This document shows positions 52,462-64,000 of a DNA stretch of 64,000 nucleotides, piece by piece (the stretch's first letter is position 1; every line of letters begins with the position of its first letter). The position numbers were made by a program, and so were the translations under genes. This stretch comes from Misgurnus anguillicaudatus. Lineage: Eukaryota; Chordata; Actinopteri; Cypriniformes; Cobitidae. The stretch lies in assembly GCF_027580225.2 (NCBI RefSeq), contig NW_027395283.1:7692501-7756500 (forward strand), in the 5' to 3' direction. The notes under the pieces are model-generated. The model did not search any database. It worked only from the letters and a program-made list of their open reading frames with translations, and was not told the origin of the DNA.

Positions 52462-52749
52462 AAGGTCTTTTATTGTCATTCTGTAGGCTACATGTTGCCA
52501 CATAAGAACGAAATACGTACTCAGGACCAGCAATGTAAAAAAGATCATTAACATACAGTATACATAGAATAATTAAAACATAATTTAATAGACACATTAA
52601 AAAAAAATAACATATTAGATATAATATGTGCAGTATAGTAATAAGGTAGTCATTGCTTTTCTTTAGGCCTTACTTAAAACGGTCAAAGGGGCCCCCGACC
52701 AAATTTTGCTTAGGGCCCCCAAAGGTCTAGGGCCGGCTCTGCTTTGTCA

Positions 52750-53101
52750 TGTATCTATTCTATATAAACTCTTGTATTCTTTCTGATGAGGAGGATTCAG
52801 CCGTAATTAAATCATATTCAAAGACATTGACTGGAGTCTGTCAGGTTGAACACATGATCTTATTTCCTCAAGTGTTTGTGTTCATTAGGGTGTTTGTTCC
52901 TCATTAAAGTCTGTTCCCTCTATGTTTATAGCGTTTTCATCACGTTACATTTATAATTTATTTAAAAAGATTAAAGATTTCAATTGGTTATACTAAAAAG
53001 CAATAATATCATGTATTCTATTATACAATTTTTTTAATTTTCATATTTGACAGTTTTATGCCTTTTAACATATAGCTCTTTTCTCTTTACTCTTTGTTTT
53101 A
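52750..53101. other. unassigned AT-rich sequence
   Basis: Nothing recognised. Confidence 0.35.
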
Positions 53102-53178
53102 CAGTGTTTCCGCTATATACATTCAACCGTGGCGGCCCGCCACTCCTAAAACATCCCTGCCACGCCTGCGGTTGTGGA

Positions 53179-53381
53179 TAGAAGGGATACAGCAAACGAA
53201 ATCTCGTTGGATGAGCACTGTTTTATCCTAATCCTTCAACCAAACCCAACTCTAAACACAAAATTTCACACGATCGTAGGATGTATTTATATCTAATTTA
53301 GCCAGAACCGCTGTTTTCATCCTAATAATCCTACCTCCAAATCTAATCCTTAAATTTGTGGCATTTGCTGTATCCCTTCTA
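53179..53381. mobile_element. MITE with TAGAAGGGATACAGCAAA ends
   Basis: TAGAAGGGATACAGCAAAC at the left and ATTTGCTGTATCCCTTCTA at the right, 203 bp, no ORF. Confidence 0.85.
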
Positions 53382-53388
53382 GACAAAC

Positions 53389-54555
53389 CCCACAGCGGCA
53401 GCTCGCAAAAAAGCTACCGAAATGTCCGCTCTGCCAGACATGGCTGTCTAGAAATAAATTCCTTTCTGGATTCGCGCTGTTCACTCATTTATTAATAAAT
53501 CTCCTAAAATATCATAATTTCCCCCATGGGTTTAGTTTCATGCACAAATAGATTTAAATCAACAGAGGATGATTAAGCTACGTCTCTGTTTTGAGAAATA
53601 ATAATAAAATAAATAAGCCTATACGAAATATGTTGCACTTAAATAATTATTAAATTGACAAAACGAATAAAAAAGTATTTGAGGTTCTGTTCTTTTTTTG
53701 TGACGCGCTCTAAAACCAAAGCAGCAGAAAGCACGTCATGTTTTAATGATTATAAATAAGCACAAGGTTTTCTCCTTATTGTGAGTTTACACAAATAAAA
53801 ATACATCATTTGAAGTTTCGAATGTTGTTTTACTTTTATCTTTATGATTATAAATTGAGGGTAATTTAAGCTGCAAGGTCATCACGCATATGATATTCAC
53901 CGGCTCATATCTACACCAACTAACCCAACACAGCGCAGGGCTGCGAGAAAAGACATTATTAAACTTTTGATTTAACATATTACGAGTTTTTTGGACATTC
54001 ATTTGGAATCACTGTACTCATATTATCCACTTATCTGGTCATTAGTTATTCAGAATATAGACTATAAGCGCAGTAGCGCGCTGCTGACCGCTCAGCTGTC
54101 CGCTCAGCTGTCAGTCAATATTCTGTGCTTTAGATCGACACTCACAAAGTTTCACATTGAATGATATGATATTTGTCCAAAAACAAAAGGCTAAATACTG
54201 AATACTGTAGGACAGGTGGACAAGTTTTGTTTTTGGAGCTGGACCATAAAACAATAAAAAACACATTCTGTGTCTATTTTTGAGAGAACTGTTGTCTCTC
54301 TCCACAGGGGTCACGGATACACAGGAACTGATCTGTATTTCACCCCCTCTCTCTTCTCCTTTAAGGTTTTGGTTACTGGAAATATACTAAACACATGTAA
54401 CATTGGGTATATCATATGTTGTGATGCTACAAAGGTTTCATCTTCATGTTTGGTGTTGTTTTAAAGGTCATGGTGCGATGGTTAAAAAGGTCTAATTTCT
54501 ATAATGTTAAGAGAAAGTATATCAACGTTTAAAACTTAAGACATAATCTGTACTC
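53389..54555. other. unassigned sequence
   Basis: No gene recognised; no clear repeat ends. Confidence 0.35.
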
Positions 54556-54560
54556 CTGTG

Positions 54561-57500
54561 TATGGAAGCATATGGGTAGCAAAATTCAATTTAGAATGTA
54601 ATATGCAATATGACAATGCAATATGTAAAATGACAATGCATTTCTGTATTTAAGTTTACATTTTCCATGCATGTATGTGCAATCCTTGGTGCAAAATAGA
54701 AATGAAAATGTAATACTTTAATTTACATTACCATTTTCTACAGCCCTGTTTTAAATACATATTTTAATGCTTTAGAAGTTGCAAAATTAAAATGGAAATG
54801 TATTACCCGAACTGATATAATGTGATTCACATTGTCAAGCAAAAACTGTAGCAAAATTATCATTTAAATGTAAATTTCCCTAAATGCATTTACATTTACG
54901 GATGGGAAACTTGGGATTGCATTTTCATTTACACAGAGTGCAATGGATGTAGCAAAATTAAATTGGAAATGTATTAGCTGGTTTGATAAGATGTGCTTTA
55001 CATAGTCAAGCAAAAACTGTAGCAAAATGATCGTTTAAATGAAATTTTCCCTAAATGCATTTACATTTACGGGTGGGAAACTTGGGATTGCATTTTCATT
55101 TACATAGCGCGCAACGGATGTAGCAAAATTCAATTGAAAATGCATTCCGAGTTGACCACGCCCCCGCCCTGTGAATCACTGCGTCAAGGCGGGGCCAACA
55201 ACTTCCATTGCCTGGCCTCTCACGTGGGAAACATGGCGGCAGCAGGGCTGATTGAGAGTGTTATTCGCTGACCGAAGCATAAACAGAGAAATATTAGTAT
55301 TTATGGAGATTATTACGTGTCTGGTGACAGAACTACAGCGTTGTTTGATCTTCTCACCGAATTGTCTGCATTATCAGACGCTAGTTCACCTCGCACTGTC
55401 CTGTGGCTGCCTTTCGTGCCTTCGCATTCAAGTAGCGTGGCAATCGGGATAGTCGGGACTTTTCCCGGTGGACTGGCAGTGTTTTGAGGCTGCGAACGCC
55501 GGTCTGATAGTAGTTATACATTGCGAGTTAGCAACACAATCTGGCAGCCTGATGTGCGTCCGATTCCCGCTGGTCAAACTCTGCAGCCTTTTTGCTCAAC
55601 ACAGTAGCCTATATGAAAAAAAGTGCTTAACCCGTTCGGCAGGTCCATAGGATTTACAAAAATACGGGGATCAGTGAGCGACCCCTCAACACATGGCATA
55701 ACGTTAGCCTGTTGGCCTTTGATGTGTTTATTGCAGTATGTATGCGGTTAGATTTGTCAAGCAGCCGCTTTGTGCTTTCACAATCCGTTTGCGCGCTGCA
55801 GCTGCTGACCGCTGCTTTTGACTATAAAAAATATCGTGTGATTGACAAAACGCAAAAACAATATAACAAATCATCTTTTTTTTTCACAAAACAATATACT
55901 TTAGATATTATTTGATAGACTAGTAAGTGTGGATTAATGATGTTTAAAATAGCCTGGTGGTCAGGAAATTAATGGATCAAATCAGCAGATTTGCAAAAGT
56001 TTATTTATCGCCACATATCATAAATAAAAATTAGCAGTGTAACTTTGAAGTATACCACATTATATTTCCTACGTATATATAATTTCCACATTATAGACGA
56101 GAGTATTCAACGGCAATAAACGTCTCATATGGCAATAAATATTTTCACAACATTATTATTTCTAAAACGTTGACAAAATTATTTTCAAAGGAACTGTATT
56201 CTTACAGTTATTCAAAGATGCACACATTATTCCGCATATGACTTGAATATTGACTTAACATAACAGCATCATTAAATGAATAAACAGAGAAGGAAGCAGG
56301 ATTGATGTAAATTGTATTATGATAAAACAACAATATTACTGAAATAAACCCTTGAGGTCAAACACGCTTAAAACCACACTAACAGGTCAAAATAAACAAT
56401 ACAGTGGAAAAAACATTATTCTCTCTCAACACTTTATATGACAAACAATATATTTAAAGGAAATATTCTTACAGTATTCAAATATGCACACATAATTCCA
56501 TTTATTACTTCCTGTTTATGAGCATGTTTGTCTGCGCTGTGTTAGGTGCGCATCCATGTCTTCCAAACAGGTATCATTTTGTATAGTTCCTTATAATTAG
56601 CCATGATTTTATTATTGTGAAAATTGTTTTTTTGGCAGATTGATTACGGTTTGTATTACTCTGTTTTTTTTTTTTTTTTTTTTTGACCACCGAGGGCCTA
56701 CAGATGTTTCTTCCGCGAACATTTCATCACAGTTCAAATAAACCCTGACTGTTACATGTATGTATTTATAAAAACATTGAAAACATTGTTCAAATCTTTT
56801 TTAATTATTTTAAAATACAGAAAACGGCGTTAAAACCCCTCACAGAGTGAAAAAAAGTAGACAGACTGAACTTCGACATAAATACCTTCTAAGTTTGAAA
56901 TGTTTTGTGAAGAAGAAGAACCATTATCTGTTCCGGTAAAATTCTGTTTTTTAACAATAATGCATGGATTTTCATTTAACAAGAATAACCATGGTTTTAC
57001 TAGGTTTAACTATGGTTGTAGAAAATCTGTAGTAAACATGTTTTTTTTATTTTGATTTAAGGTAAAACAGTTCATTTTGGTTGGGGTCATTAATTGTTTT
57101 ACTGTTTGCTGCATGTTAAACGACCATCTCCACCACAATTAAACGTAATTTTACTTCATATGTTTTGTTTGCTTCTCTAAAACGAATTTCATTTCATTTA
57201 ATTTGTTTCTTAATTTTAATCTATGTTTTGTTAATAACTTTTGTGGACATAAATAAATAAGAACATTAAAAAGTATTGAATAAGATAAGACGACGTCACT
57301 GGCCACAGGTCAGAATATAGCCTACCCTTCACTACGCTTCTGCTATGAAAGAGTATAAAAGTACATAAGTTAAATGTATGTTTGGTCTGATCGGGTCAAT
57401 ATGCTGATGTCCGGGTGTGCAAGACTAGTCGATCTGCAATAATTATTCGAAAAGAAAAAAATCTATTCGAATGTTTTACGTGTCACTGCAGGTTTAATAA

Positions 57501-59110
57501 TATTGAATGGTCATTTAATGCGTTATCACTTCATCTGTGTTATTTTATGTAAAGAAGTATACCTGAAAATTATTTTGTATTTATTTCTAATTGTTTTGGC
57601 CATTCAGTTCGCAGTAACCTATTTCGAGATTTAACGCCGCTGGGTTTTCTGATTTCACTTGCTCGCGTGTTATTTAGTCGTGCTCCGCATCATGAGAAAT
57701 TAGCCTCTTTTTACCGATAAAACAGAAGAGCTAACCGAGACAGACACGGAGAATGAAACGAAACTTAGAAAACAATGCGGTGCTCTTATGAACCGGACTG
57801 CTGCAAACAGTAAAACAAGCAATGACTCCGTCTTAGATCCTTACGAACATTAATCATAGTTTTACTATAGTTAAAGCCAAAATCATAGTTACAACAAGAT
57901 GGTTTCGAAAAACCAACCACCCAACAGCTTAAAAAACCTTAAACCTTACTGTAGTAAAACCATGGTTATTCTTGTTTGATGAAAATCCATTATTGCATAA
58001 TTGTTTAAGACTTTTCACCGGAACAGATAATGTTCTTCTACAAAAACATGTCAAACTAAGAAAAGTAGTCTGTTATAGCCTATATACCTTTTATGATTCG
58101 CTACGTGTGAGGTTATAACATCATTATCTGTATTTTAAAATCATAAAAAAATGAACAATGTTTTCAATGTAAAAATACATTCCCATACAGTCAGTGCTTA
58201 TTTGAACTGTGATGAAATGTTCGCGGTAGAAACATCCGTAAAGTTAGGCTATTTGAATTCGAAGGCAGCCACAGTCCGAGGTGAACTAGCGTCTGATAAT
58301 GCAGACAATTCAGTGAGAGGATCAAACAACGCTGTAGTTCTGTCACCAGACACGTAATAATCTCCATAAATACTAATATTTCTCTGTTTATGCTTCGGTC
58401 AGCGTATAACACTCTCAATCAGCCCTGCTGCCGCCATGTTTCCCACGTGAGAGGCCAGGCAATGGAAGTTGTTGGCCCCGCCTTGACGCAGTGATTCACA
58501 GGGCGGGGGCGTGGTCAACTCGGAATGCATTTTCAATTGAATTTTGCTACATCCGTTGCGCGCTATGTAAATGAAAATGCAATCCCAAGTTTCCCACCCG
58601 TAAATGTAAATGCATTTAGGGAAAATTTCATTTAAACGATCATTTTGCTACAGTTTTTGCTTGACTATGTAAAGCACATCTTATCAAACCAGCTAATACA
58701 TTTCCAATTTAATTTTGCTACATCCATTGCACGCTGTGTAAATGAAAATGCAATCCCAAGTTTCCCATCCGTAAATGTAAATGCATTTAGGGAAATTTAC
58801 ATTTAAATGATAATTTTGCTACAGTTTTTGCTTGACAATGTGAATCACATTATATCTGTTCGGGTAATACATTTCCATTTTAATTTTGCAACTTCTAAAG
58901 CATTAAAATATGTATTTAAAACAGGGCTGTAGAAAATGGAAAATGTAAATTAAAGTATTACATTTTCATTTCTATTTTGCACCAAGGATTGCACATACAT
59001 GCATGGAAAATGTAAACTTAAATACAGAAATGCATTGTCATTTTACATATTGCATTGTCATATTGCATATTACATTCTAAATTGAATTTTGCTACCCATA
59101 TGCTTCCATA
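54561..59110. repeat. 4.55-kb imperfect giant palindrome (long inverted-repeat element)
   Basis: TATGGAAGCATATGGGTAGC at the left is mirrored by GCTACCCATATGCTTCCATA at the right, and the arms pair for about 875 bp (54561-55435 with 58256-59110), then again further in (about 56697-57000 with 57940-58250). CTGTG is directly next to both ends (54556-54560, 59111-59115). Each arm has a roughly 185-bp tandem duplication (CAAGCAAAAACTGTAGCAAA twice) and an ATGGCGGCAGCAGGGCTGAT start-like site, so both strands carry the same short frame (MEIITCLVTELQRC). The left arm has 1.26 kb not present in the right arm (55436-56696, ending in a T run). No transposase seen. Confidence 0.85.
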
Positions 59111-60536
59111 CTGTGATGGGTGTCAACTCATGAGGAGATCTAGATTACAGATGGTTAACAGTCCCATTTGGTGCTCCTTTAGGTCACGAGAACCGACCAA
59201 CTAAATCCTGATTTGAGATGTTACTATTCTTTGTCTCGTTCTGTGTATATAAGGTGGCTTGGCAAGAGACTCTGGGAAGTATTCTTTAGCAAGAAACTTC
59301 CCCACACTTTGGGTGTGTGTATTCAGACATTATGGAAGTATTCTTTAACAAGAATCTTTCTAAACCATTTTGGGTATATTATATTCATGATGGAAGTACT
59401 CTGTAGCCAGAGTGTCTATTGCCAGGTATGACTTTGTAACTTTTGCAACTGTTGATCATTTTAATTAATTAATTGAATCAAATTCTGTATGATATTGTTT
59501 AATTTATGTTTGAAGCTGAAACCTGCCTGGTATAATAAATTGTTACATTTGATTCATCTGAATTCTTCAGGAATTGTATTGATTTATTTTAATTCTTTCA
59601 GAAATTATTATTTCCAGTAGATTAGAAGGAGTCTGATATTACCGCAAAATAAGTATGTCAGGATATGATCACACTGGTGTTTTGATGTTGAATGGAGCAG
59701 GTAGCACATTCACCAGGACTCTCAGATTTATGTCTATCACCTGCCTTAGCAAGTTGCATGATCGTGACTAAAGTAACTATTTTTATGATCGGAGCAAGCA
59801 TGGGGCGGCCAGACATAAAAATATTAGTTTACCCGGCAACCTCTGACTAAGATCAGAACTGGCAATTTTGTGTCCGTGAGATGTACGCAAACGGCCGGCG
59901 TATATCCTGTGCGATATCGGGTCCCTAATGAACGAATAATTAAGACTATGGGAATATATAAATAATCAAACATCTAAATTATGATCAACAGATAATTGGA
60001 ATAATGCACAAAATTCTTAATATATTAAATTGGAGTCAGATTATAATTTAAACACAGAGATCAAAGAAATTAATTTAATCATGATATGGAATTATTCTTC
60101 TAGAAGCGCTGAGGAAGGAACGAACACGAGTCCCCTTCACCCACTCCACTTGTATCCGTCGTTGGGCTTGTGGGTGGTACCTTGCAATACTACTTATATG
60201 CGACTGCAAGACATTAATAGTCGAATCTGTTTGTAAGGAAACTTACATTATTCCCGTGGAAGAGAAGAACGTTGGTAATAGAAACTTGAGGCAGATGGTG
60301 AGACTGTTTTATCTGTTTTCAGACGAAACAGCAGGGTCGGAGAACCCACGGGTGAACCGCATAATATTTGATCTAACAGGTGTAATAATAGACTATTCGC
60401 GTGTCATTTGTGTTGTAGATGCAGGTCGGGACTCAATAGACAAGAGTAAAATGCGGGTCTAACATCCAAGACCAAAATTCGACTCGTTTTTAAATGGCCC
60501 CGTGCTTATTTGTGTTTAAGATATGTCTGAAGACCG
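59111..60536 (+). other. unassigned sequence with LTR-like signals
   Basis: After CTGTGATGGGTGTCAACTC there is a TATA box (GTGTATATAAGG, about 59241-59252), a GCCAGGTATGA donor-like site near 59424 and AATAAA near 59532, the order expected for an LTR or promoter-containing repeat. I could not find a second copy, primer site or ORF, and the right limit is unknown. Confidence 0.35.
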
Positions 60537-60540
60537 TTAA

Positions 60541-60968
60541 GCCCGGAATACACTGCACGATTTTGTCCTCTTATAAGATCATTACCTTATCACACTGTGC
60601 GACATGTATCGTTTAAACTCGGGTACGAGAGGCATGTAGACTGTACGACGATGACACGGAAGCTTCGGCGGCTGCGTCACACGTTGCGCAACGTCACCAG
60701 CATGCGCTCGTGGTAAACAAATACCGGCGCGCAGGTCGTAGCAGCAAACACACTGTGCGGTGATCATGCAGAATTTCTGACACTGCCAGAAAACTATCGT
60801 AGGCTATCTTTGGACGCAAGACCGGGAAAACGGCCATCTTTAAACCTCTCTCACTGTACGACATAGGACCACCGATGAAGATCCACGATCACAGAAATCG
60901 CGACGATAGTTTCACGATGGCAATCTTTCGTCTGGGACAGCCAATTATCGTGCAGTGTATCCCGGGCT
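60541..60968. mobile_element. TTAA MITE with GCCCGGAATACACTGCACGA ends
   Basis: GCCCGGAATACACTGCACGA at the left and TCGTGCAGTGTATCCCGGGC at the right; TTAA at 60537-60540 and 60969-60972. It is rich in CGACGAT/ATCGTCG-type words and has no transposase. Confidence 0.88.
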
Positions 60969-61260
60969 TTAAAGGTTTATATTTAACTGCGCGATTTGCG
61001 GTGTGACCGGCTCGGGGTCACAGTCTTTGTCAAATGGTACGGGTGTGAAATAAAATTGCTGCTGATGTCGGATAACTGGTCGGTTGTTCTGTCAATCACA
61101 GCGGTGCGGATTATCAAACAGGACTGCATGACTTTGCAACAGCTCTGTAATGCTAAACACGAGGACGTACTTGCAATGCACACTACATTAAAACTACAAT
61201 AAAATATCCGAACTACGTACGTAGTTATGTAACGTTTTTTTAAGAAAATACAGTTTAGAT

Positions 61261-62470
61261 CAGTGGTCTCAAACTCCCGGCCCGCGGGCCATTTGCGGCC
61301 CGCCCTCCCCCTCTCTGCGGCCCGCGTCACCTTTCAACAATATAACGTAATCTGGCCCGCAGAAAGATTTTTATTTAAATTCGTTTTTTTATTTAAACGT
61401 TTAAGGGTTCGGTCACATGTCGCGTCTAACAACGTGAGTTAAAACGAGTCGAGGCGTTTCTTAAAGTATGTTTACTTTTCAAAGTGCTTGCTTGGGAGCG
61501 GAGGTTGCGCAGCGTGGGATCGCGTCACCCGTTGCTACGCAGCCACGAGCACGCGCTCCGTGATGGCGAGGGTAACGGAATGCGTGATCGGATTTTAATT
61601 CCTCTCGCGTCAATCATATCATTGTCACAATGCGATCAGTTCATCTGATGGCGACTTTGTAGTGTTTGTCCAGAGAAGATTTATTACTTCCGGGTGGATA
61701 CTCTGTTACTCAGAGAAGAGCTGCTGTGGGGTTATTACCGTAGTTCACATCAAGTCACAGCTTCTAATGGAGACACCGCAGTGGGAGATGTACTGCAACA
61801 GTTTAATATTAAACTACGAATGAGAAAATGACCCATCAAAGTGCCCAGGTTAGGAAAAGAGGAAAGATGAGGAGAAATTACAGAGGATACAAGTATGTAC
61901 ACTTATATATATAATGAAATATATATGAAGTATAATACATTATTATCTTGCTTGCTTATACATAGAGCAGTATTATTTATTTTTACTGTCCAATTAGCTT
62001 ATGTAACATTGACTACCCATCCAAATGTTTTAGGATCACTTTCACTTATTAATATTTTTCTAAATATAATAGCAAATTCATTAAAACGGTGGAATAACAA
62101 AAAGGAACATAATGAAGTCAATACTATGACTGAAAACAGTCAAAAATAAATAAAAACAGAAACACGTACTGTTGGTAAAAATTTTTTATAATAGTTTATA
62201 AATGTATAGGAATTAAATTTGTTAGTTTTAATAGGCCTTAGTTAATAATTCAAAGCCTAATAAGGTTAAGAAAATATTTACTTACTTTTATAAAATAATG
62301 TATATTAAAAAATAAAAAACACTGTTTATATATTTTCAAGTATTATTATACATTAAAAAATATTTTAAAGAAATATTGTACTTTTTTGAACGTTAAAATA
62401 GCTCTGCGGCCCTCTGATGAAATGTCAGTCTCAGAAATGGCCCCAAGCCAGTTTGAGTTTGAGACCCCTG
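61261..62470. mobile_element. hAT (Charlie-like) element with CAGTGGTCTCAAACTC ends
   Basis: CAGTGGTCTCAAACTCCCGG, then a GCGGCCCGC-rich subterminus; right end GAGTTTGAGACCCCTG. Exact 8-bp TSD GTTTAGAT (61253-61260, 62471-62478). The interior has an ATGACCCATCAAAGTGCCCA start-like site at 61828 followed by a TACAAGTATGT donor, perhaps the first exon of the autonomous gene; the transposase core is deleted. Related to the copy at 20215-21354 plus 27541-27640. Confidence 0.93.
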
Positions 62471-62662
62471 GTTTAGATCAAACATAGAAAAGCAATATGC
62501 TATAAATATAAGGAAAAGTAAATGACAGCATGAAAATGATAAAAAATACATGTTAGTTCACTGTAGCCTATATTCTACATTTAAAAAAAGTAAATTTATA
62601 ATCATCATGGGCGCCCCCTGCTGCCACAGCTGAAAAAAATCCTAGAGGAAACACTGGTTTTA

Positions 62663-63519
62663 AAACTGTTATGTTTCCATACATAATAAATATATATTAT
62701 ACATATAATATGATTCATACTGTAAAAATAATTGACTTACAATCAAGAACAGTCAAGATACATTACATAAATGCACACACACACTTCTCAGTAGCCATTA
62801 AAACTTTCAATGTATATAAAGAATAAACGTATAATGTGATAAAAACGCTATAAAAACACTACACTAAAGGGAAACATAGGGAACAGACTTCCACACAACA
62901 CCGGTAACCTCGAAACAATTTGTTTTATTCGGCAACCCTTAAACCTTTTGACATTTTGCCTGACGTGGCTAAATTTAAAAAATTTGCCTATCAAAAAACT
63001 CATTAAGGAGCAGCTGGATCATCTCAGACCATATTCTCTATCTAACTAGGTTGCTTTATTTTGAAAACATTAATGGTAAACAATACCGCATTAAACAGAA
63101 GTAACTGCAGCTGCTTGCCAATCAATTCTGATTGTTAAGTACCTTACCATTAGTATAAAAGTGTATATCATCATTTTTAAAAGTCGTTAAACCCATGCCA
63201 AGAAGCGGCACAAGTGGCACAACATGATAAGGAGGGTGGATGATTAGCAAGGGATACCCGCTTCGTCTATATTACTGACAATTTGATAACTTACCATATA
63301 ACTGACAATTTTGATATAACTTCCAGTGGCGCAGCTCTGCAGCGACACGGGCTCGTGCTACTGTTTGTTTGTTTGTTTTTAACGTCTTTCTTGTTTTGGC
63401 ATAAAAACTTTGATGTTCGACTCGGGACTGTAAAGTCAATACTGCAAAGTTAAATACGGCTAATACAATACAAAACGTGTGCGACTAATACTGATCATGG
63501 CTTCGCGACTTGAACAATG
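62663..63519. other. unassigned AT-rich sequence
   Basis: No ORF or repeat recognised. Confidence 0.35.
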
Positions 63520-63700
63520 TTTTTTTTTTTTTTTTGGTTTATTTGCACAGATACAAAAATATATACAATAAAAACAAAATACAATCCATATATTGTGCAG
63601 GGAGAGGCAAAAAAACCCAAAGGGCTTATTTAAAGCCTCCACCTAAACAAAACAACAACAAAAATAAACAAAATATAAAAAAAGAATAATAATAATAAAC
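63520..63700 (-). mobile_element. 5'-truncated LINE 3' end with poly(A) tail
   Basis: On the minus strand GGTGGAGGCTTTAAATAAGC and TTTGCCTCTCCCTGCAC form the typical end of a fish L1-type element, followed by AATAAACC and a poly(A) tail (T run 63520-63535 on plus). The coding part is missing, as expected for 5' truncation. Confidence 0.6.
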
Positions 63701-63710
63701 ATCAAAACTA

Positions 63711-64000
63711 CAGCCGTGGCCAAAAATATTAGCACCCTTGGTAAATATGATCAAATAAGGCTGTGAAAATTCATCTGCATTGTAAATCCTTTTGATTTTT
63801 CATTAAAAAAAATGACAAAAATGTATTCTTTTATTGGATAATAAGAATTGAAAATGGGTGGAAATATGATTATGAAATAAATGTTTTTCTCTAATACACA
63901 TTGTCCACAATTATTGGCACCCTTTTATTCAATACTTTTTAAAAACCTCCATTTGCCAGTTTAACATGTCTAAATTTTCTCCTATAATGCCTGATGAGGT
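63711..64000 (+). mobile_element. Tc1/mariner-like transposon, left end, cut by window edge
   Basis: Begins CAGCCGTGGCCAAAAATATT next to TA (63709-63710), then AGCACCCTTGG, as in several fish Tc1-like elements; ATTGGCACCCTTTTATTC near 63915 is a subterminal repeat. The transposase would lie beyond the window. Confidence 0.8.

Larger units (their letters stand above)
48897..52741. mobile_element. hAT element with CAGAGCCGGCCC ends
   Basis: CAGAGCCGGCCCAGCC at the left, GGGCCGGCTCTG at the right; exact 8-bp TSD CTTTGTCA (48889-48896 and 52742-52749). GGGCCCCC-type words occur next to both ends. It contains a putative first exon region near 49100-49300 but no transposase core. Three other elements are nested: two GGTTTCCCGGACAG MITEs and the TATATGTGACC element. 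Confidence 0.93.
53102..62656. mobile_element. possible hAT element with CAGTGTTTCC ends, expanded by nested insertions
   Basis: CAGTGTTTCCGCTATATAC and the inverse CTAGAGGAAACACTG share 10 bp, and GTTTTA flanks both (53096-53101 and 62657-62662). GGCGGCCCGCCAC near the left and GGGGGCGCC/CTGCTGCCACAGC near the right are typical neighbours of such ends. The duplication is 6 and not 8 bp, and 9.5 kb lies between, so this pairing is tentative; they could be ends of two different copies. Confidence 0.4.

Noticed and set aside
55252..58418. Facing frames beginning MRVLFADRS and MRVLYADRS as a duplicated gene pair
   Set aside because: They are the same short stretch in the two arms of the giant palindrome, with no ATG-supported longer ORF or domain; more likely the leader of a transposon gene.
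60256..60462. Possible tRNA or small-RNA gene near 60.2-60.5 kb
   Set aside because: No cloverleaf or A/B box spacing could be found on either strand here, nor elsewhere in the window by eye.

Overview
The window is teleost nuclear DNA, most likely from a cyprinid (a relative of zebrafish or carp). The evidence is a FISNA-NACHT NLR immune gene with fish-type exon structure, a fish DIRS retroelement with a tyrosine recombinase, a Gmr1-like Ty3/gypsy element, L2- and L1-type LINE pieces, and many hAT, TTAA-target and foldback DNA elements of cyprinid type. I see no intact host gene. Almost everything is mobile DNA, much of it nested, and several nests can be solved to the base from target site duplications (TSDs) and restored reading frames.

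1-18.3 kb: an L1 ORF1 relic is split by a poly(A)-only insertion. Next comes a LINE whose endonuclease and reverse transcriptase halves (1.05-1.66 and 14.85-17.06 kb) are separated by a 13.2-kb DNA transposon with CACTG ends. That transposon carries a foldback element, which itself holds a very young Gmr1-like LTR retrotransposon (3323-10198, LTRs almost identical, integrase before reverse transcriptase) broken by a 314-bp MITE. It also carries a 2.8-kb TGTCACA...TGTGACA LTR-like element (10523-13297) full of repeated exon-like modules. An L2 tail follows at 17.3-18.3 kb.

18.3-28.7 kb: a terminal-inverted-repeat element with scattered GGGGTTGGTTGTCAC words; then a decayed hAT copy split by a 6.19-kb DIRS element on the minus strand, with inverted terminal repeats, an internal complementary region, Gag, RT/RNase H/methyltransferase-like and tyrosine recombinase frames.

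28.7-40.3 kb: minus-strand NLR region. NLR gene 1 has a 5' exon with an IRF/ISRE-like and a CRE site, four small exons, and a 1.8-kb FISNA-NACHT exon interrupted by a second TGTCACA...TGTGACA element (29587-32322) carrying fifteen 99-bp exon-like modules. Removing it with one 4-bp TSD restores the frame. Upstream lies the last leucine-rich-repeat exon and 3' exon of a second NLR copy, and between the two a plus-strand immunoglobulin-domain pseudogene and an integrase relic.

40.3-64 kb: no host gene found. There is a 9-bp-TSD element, a three-layer TTAA/hAT/hAT nest, a 3.8-kb hAT with further nested elements, a 4.55-kb imperfect giant palindrome, a second copy of the hAT family seen at 20 kb, a LINE tail and the start of a Tc1-like element. 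The strongest candidate for something undescribed is the pair of LTR-like elements that independently amplified tandem modules flanked by splice-acceptor and GTGAG splice-donor motifs.
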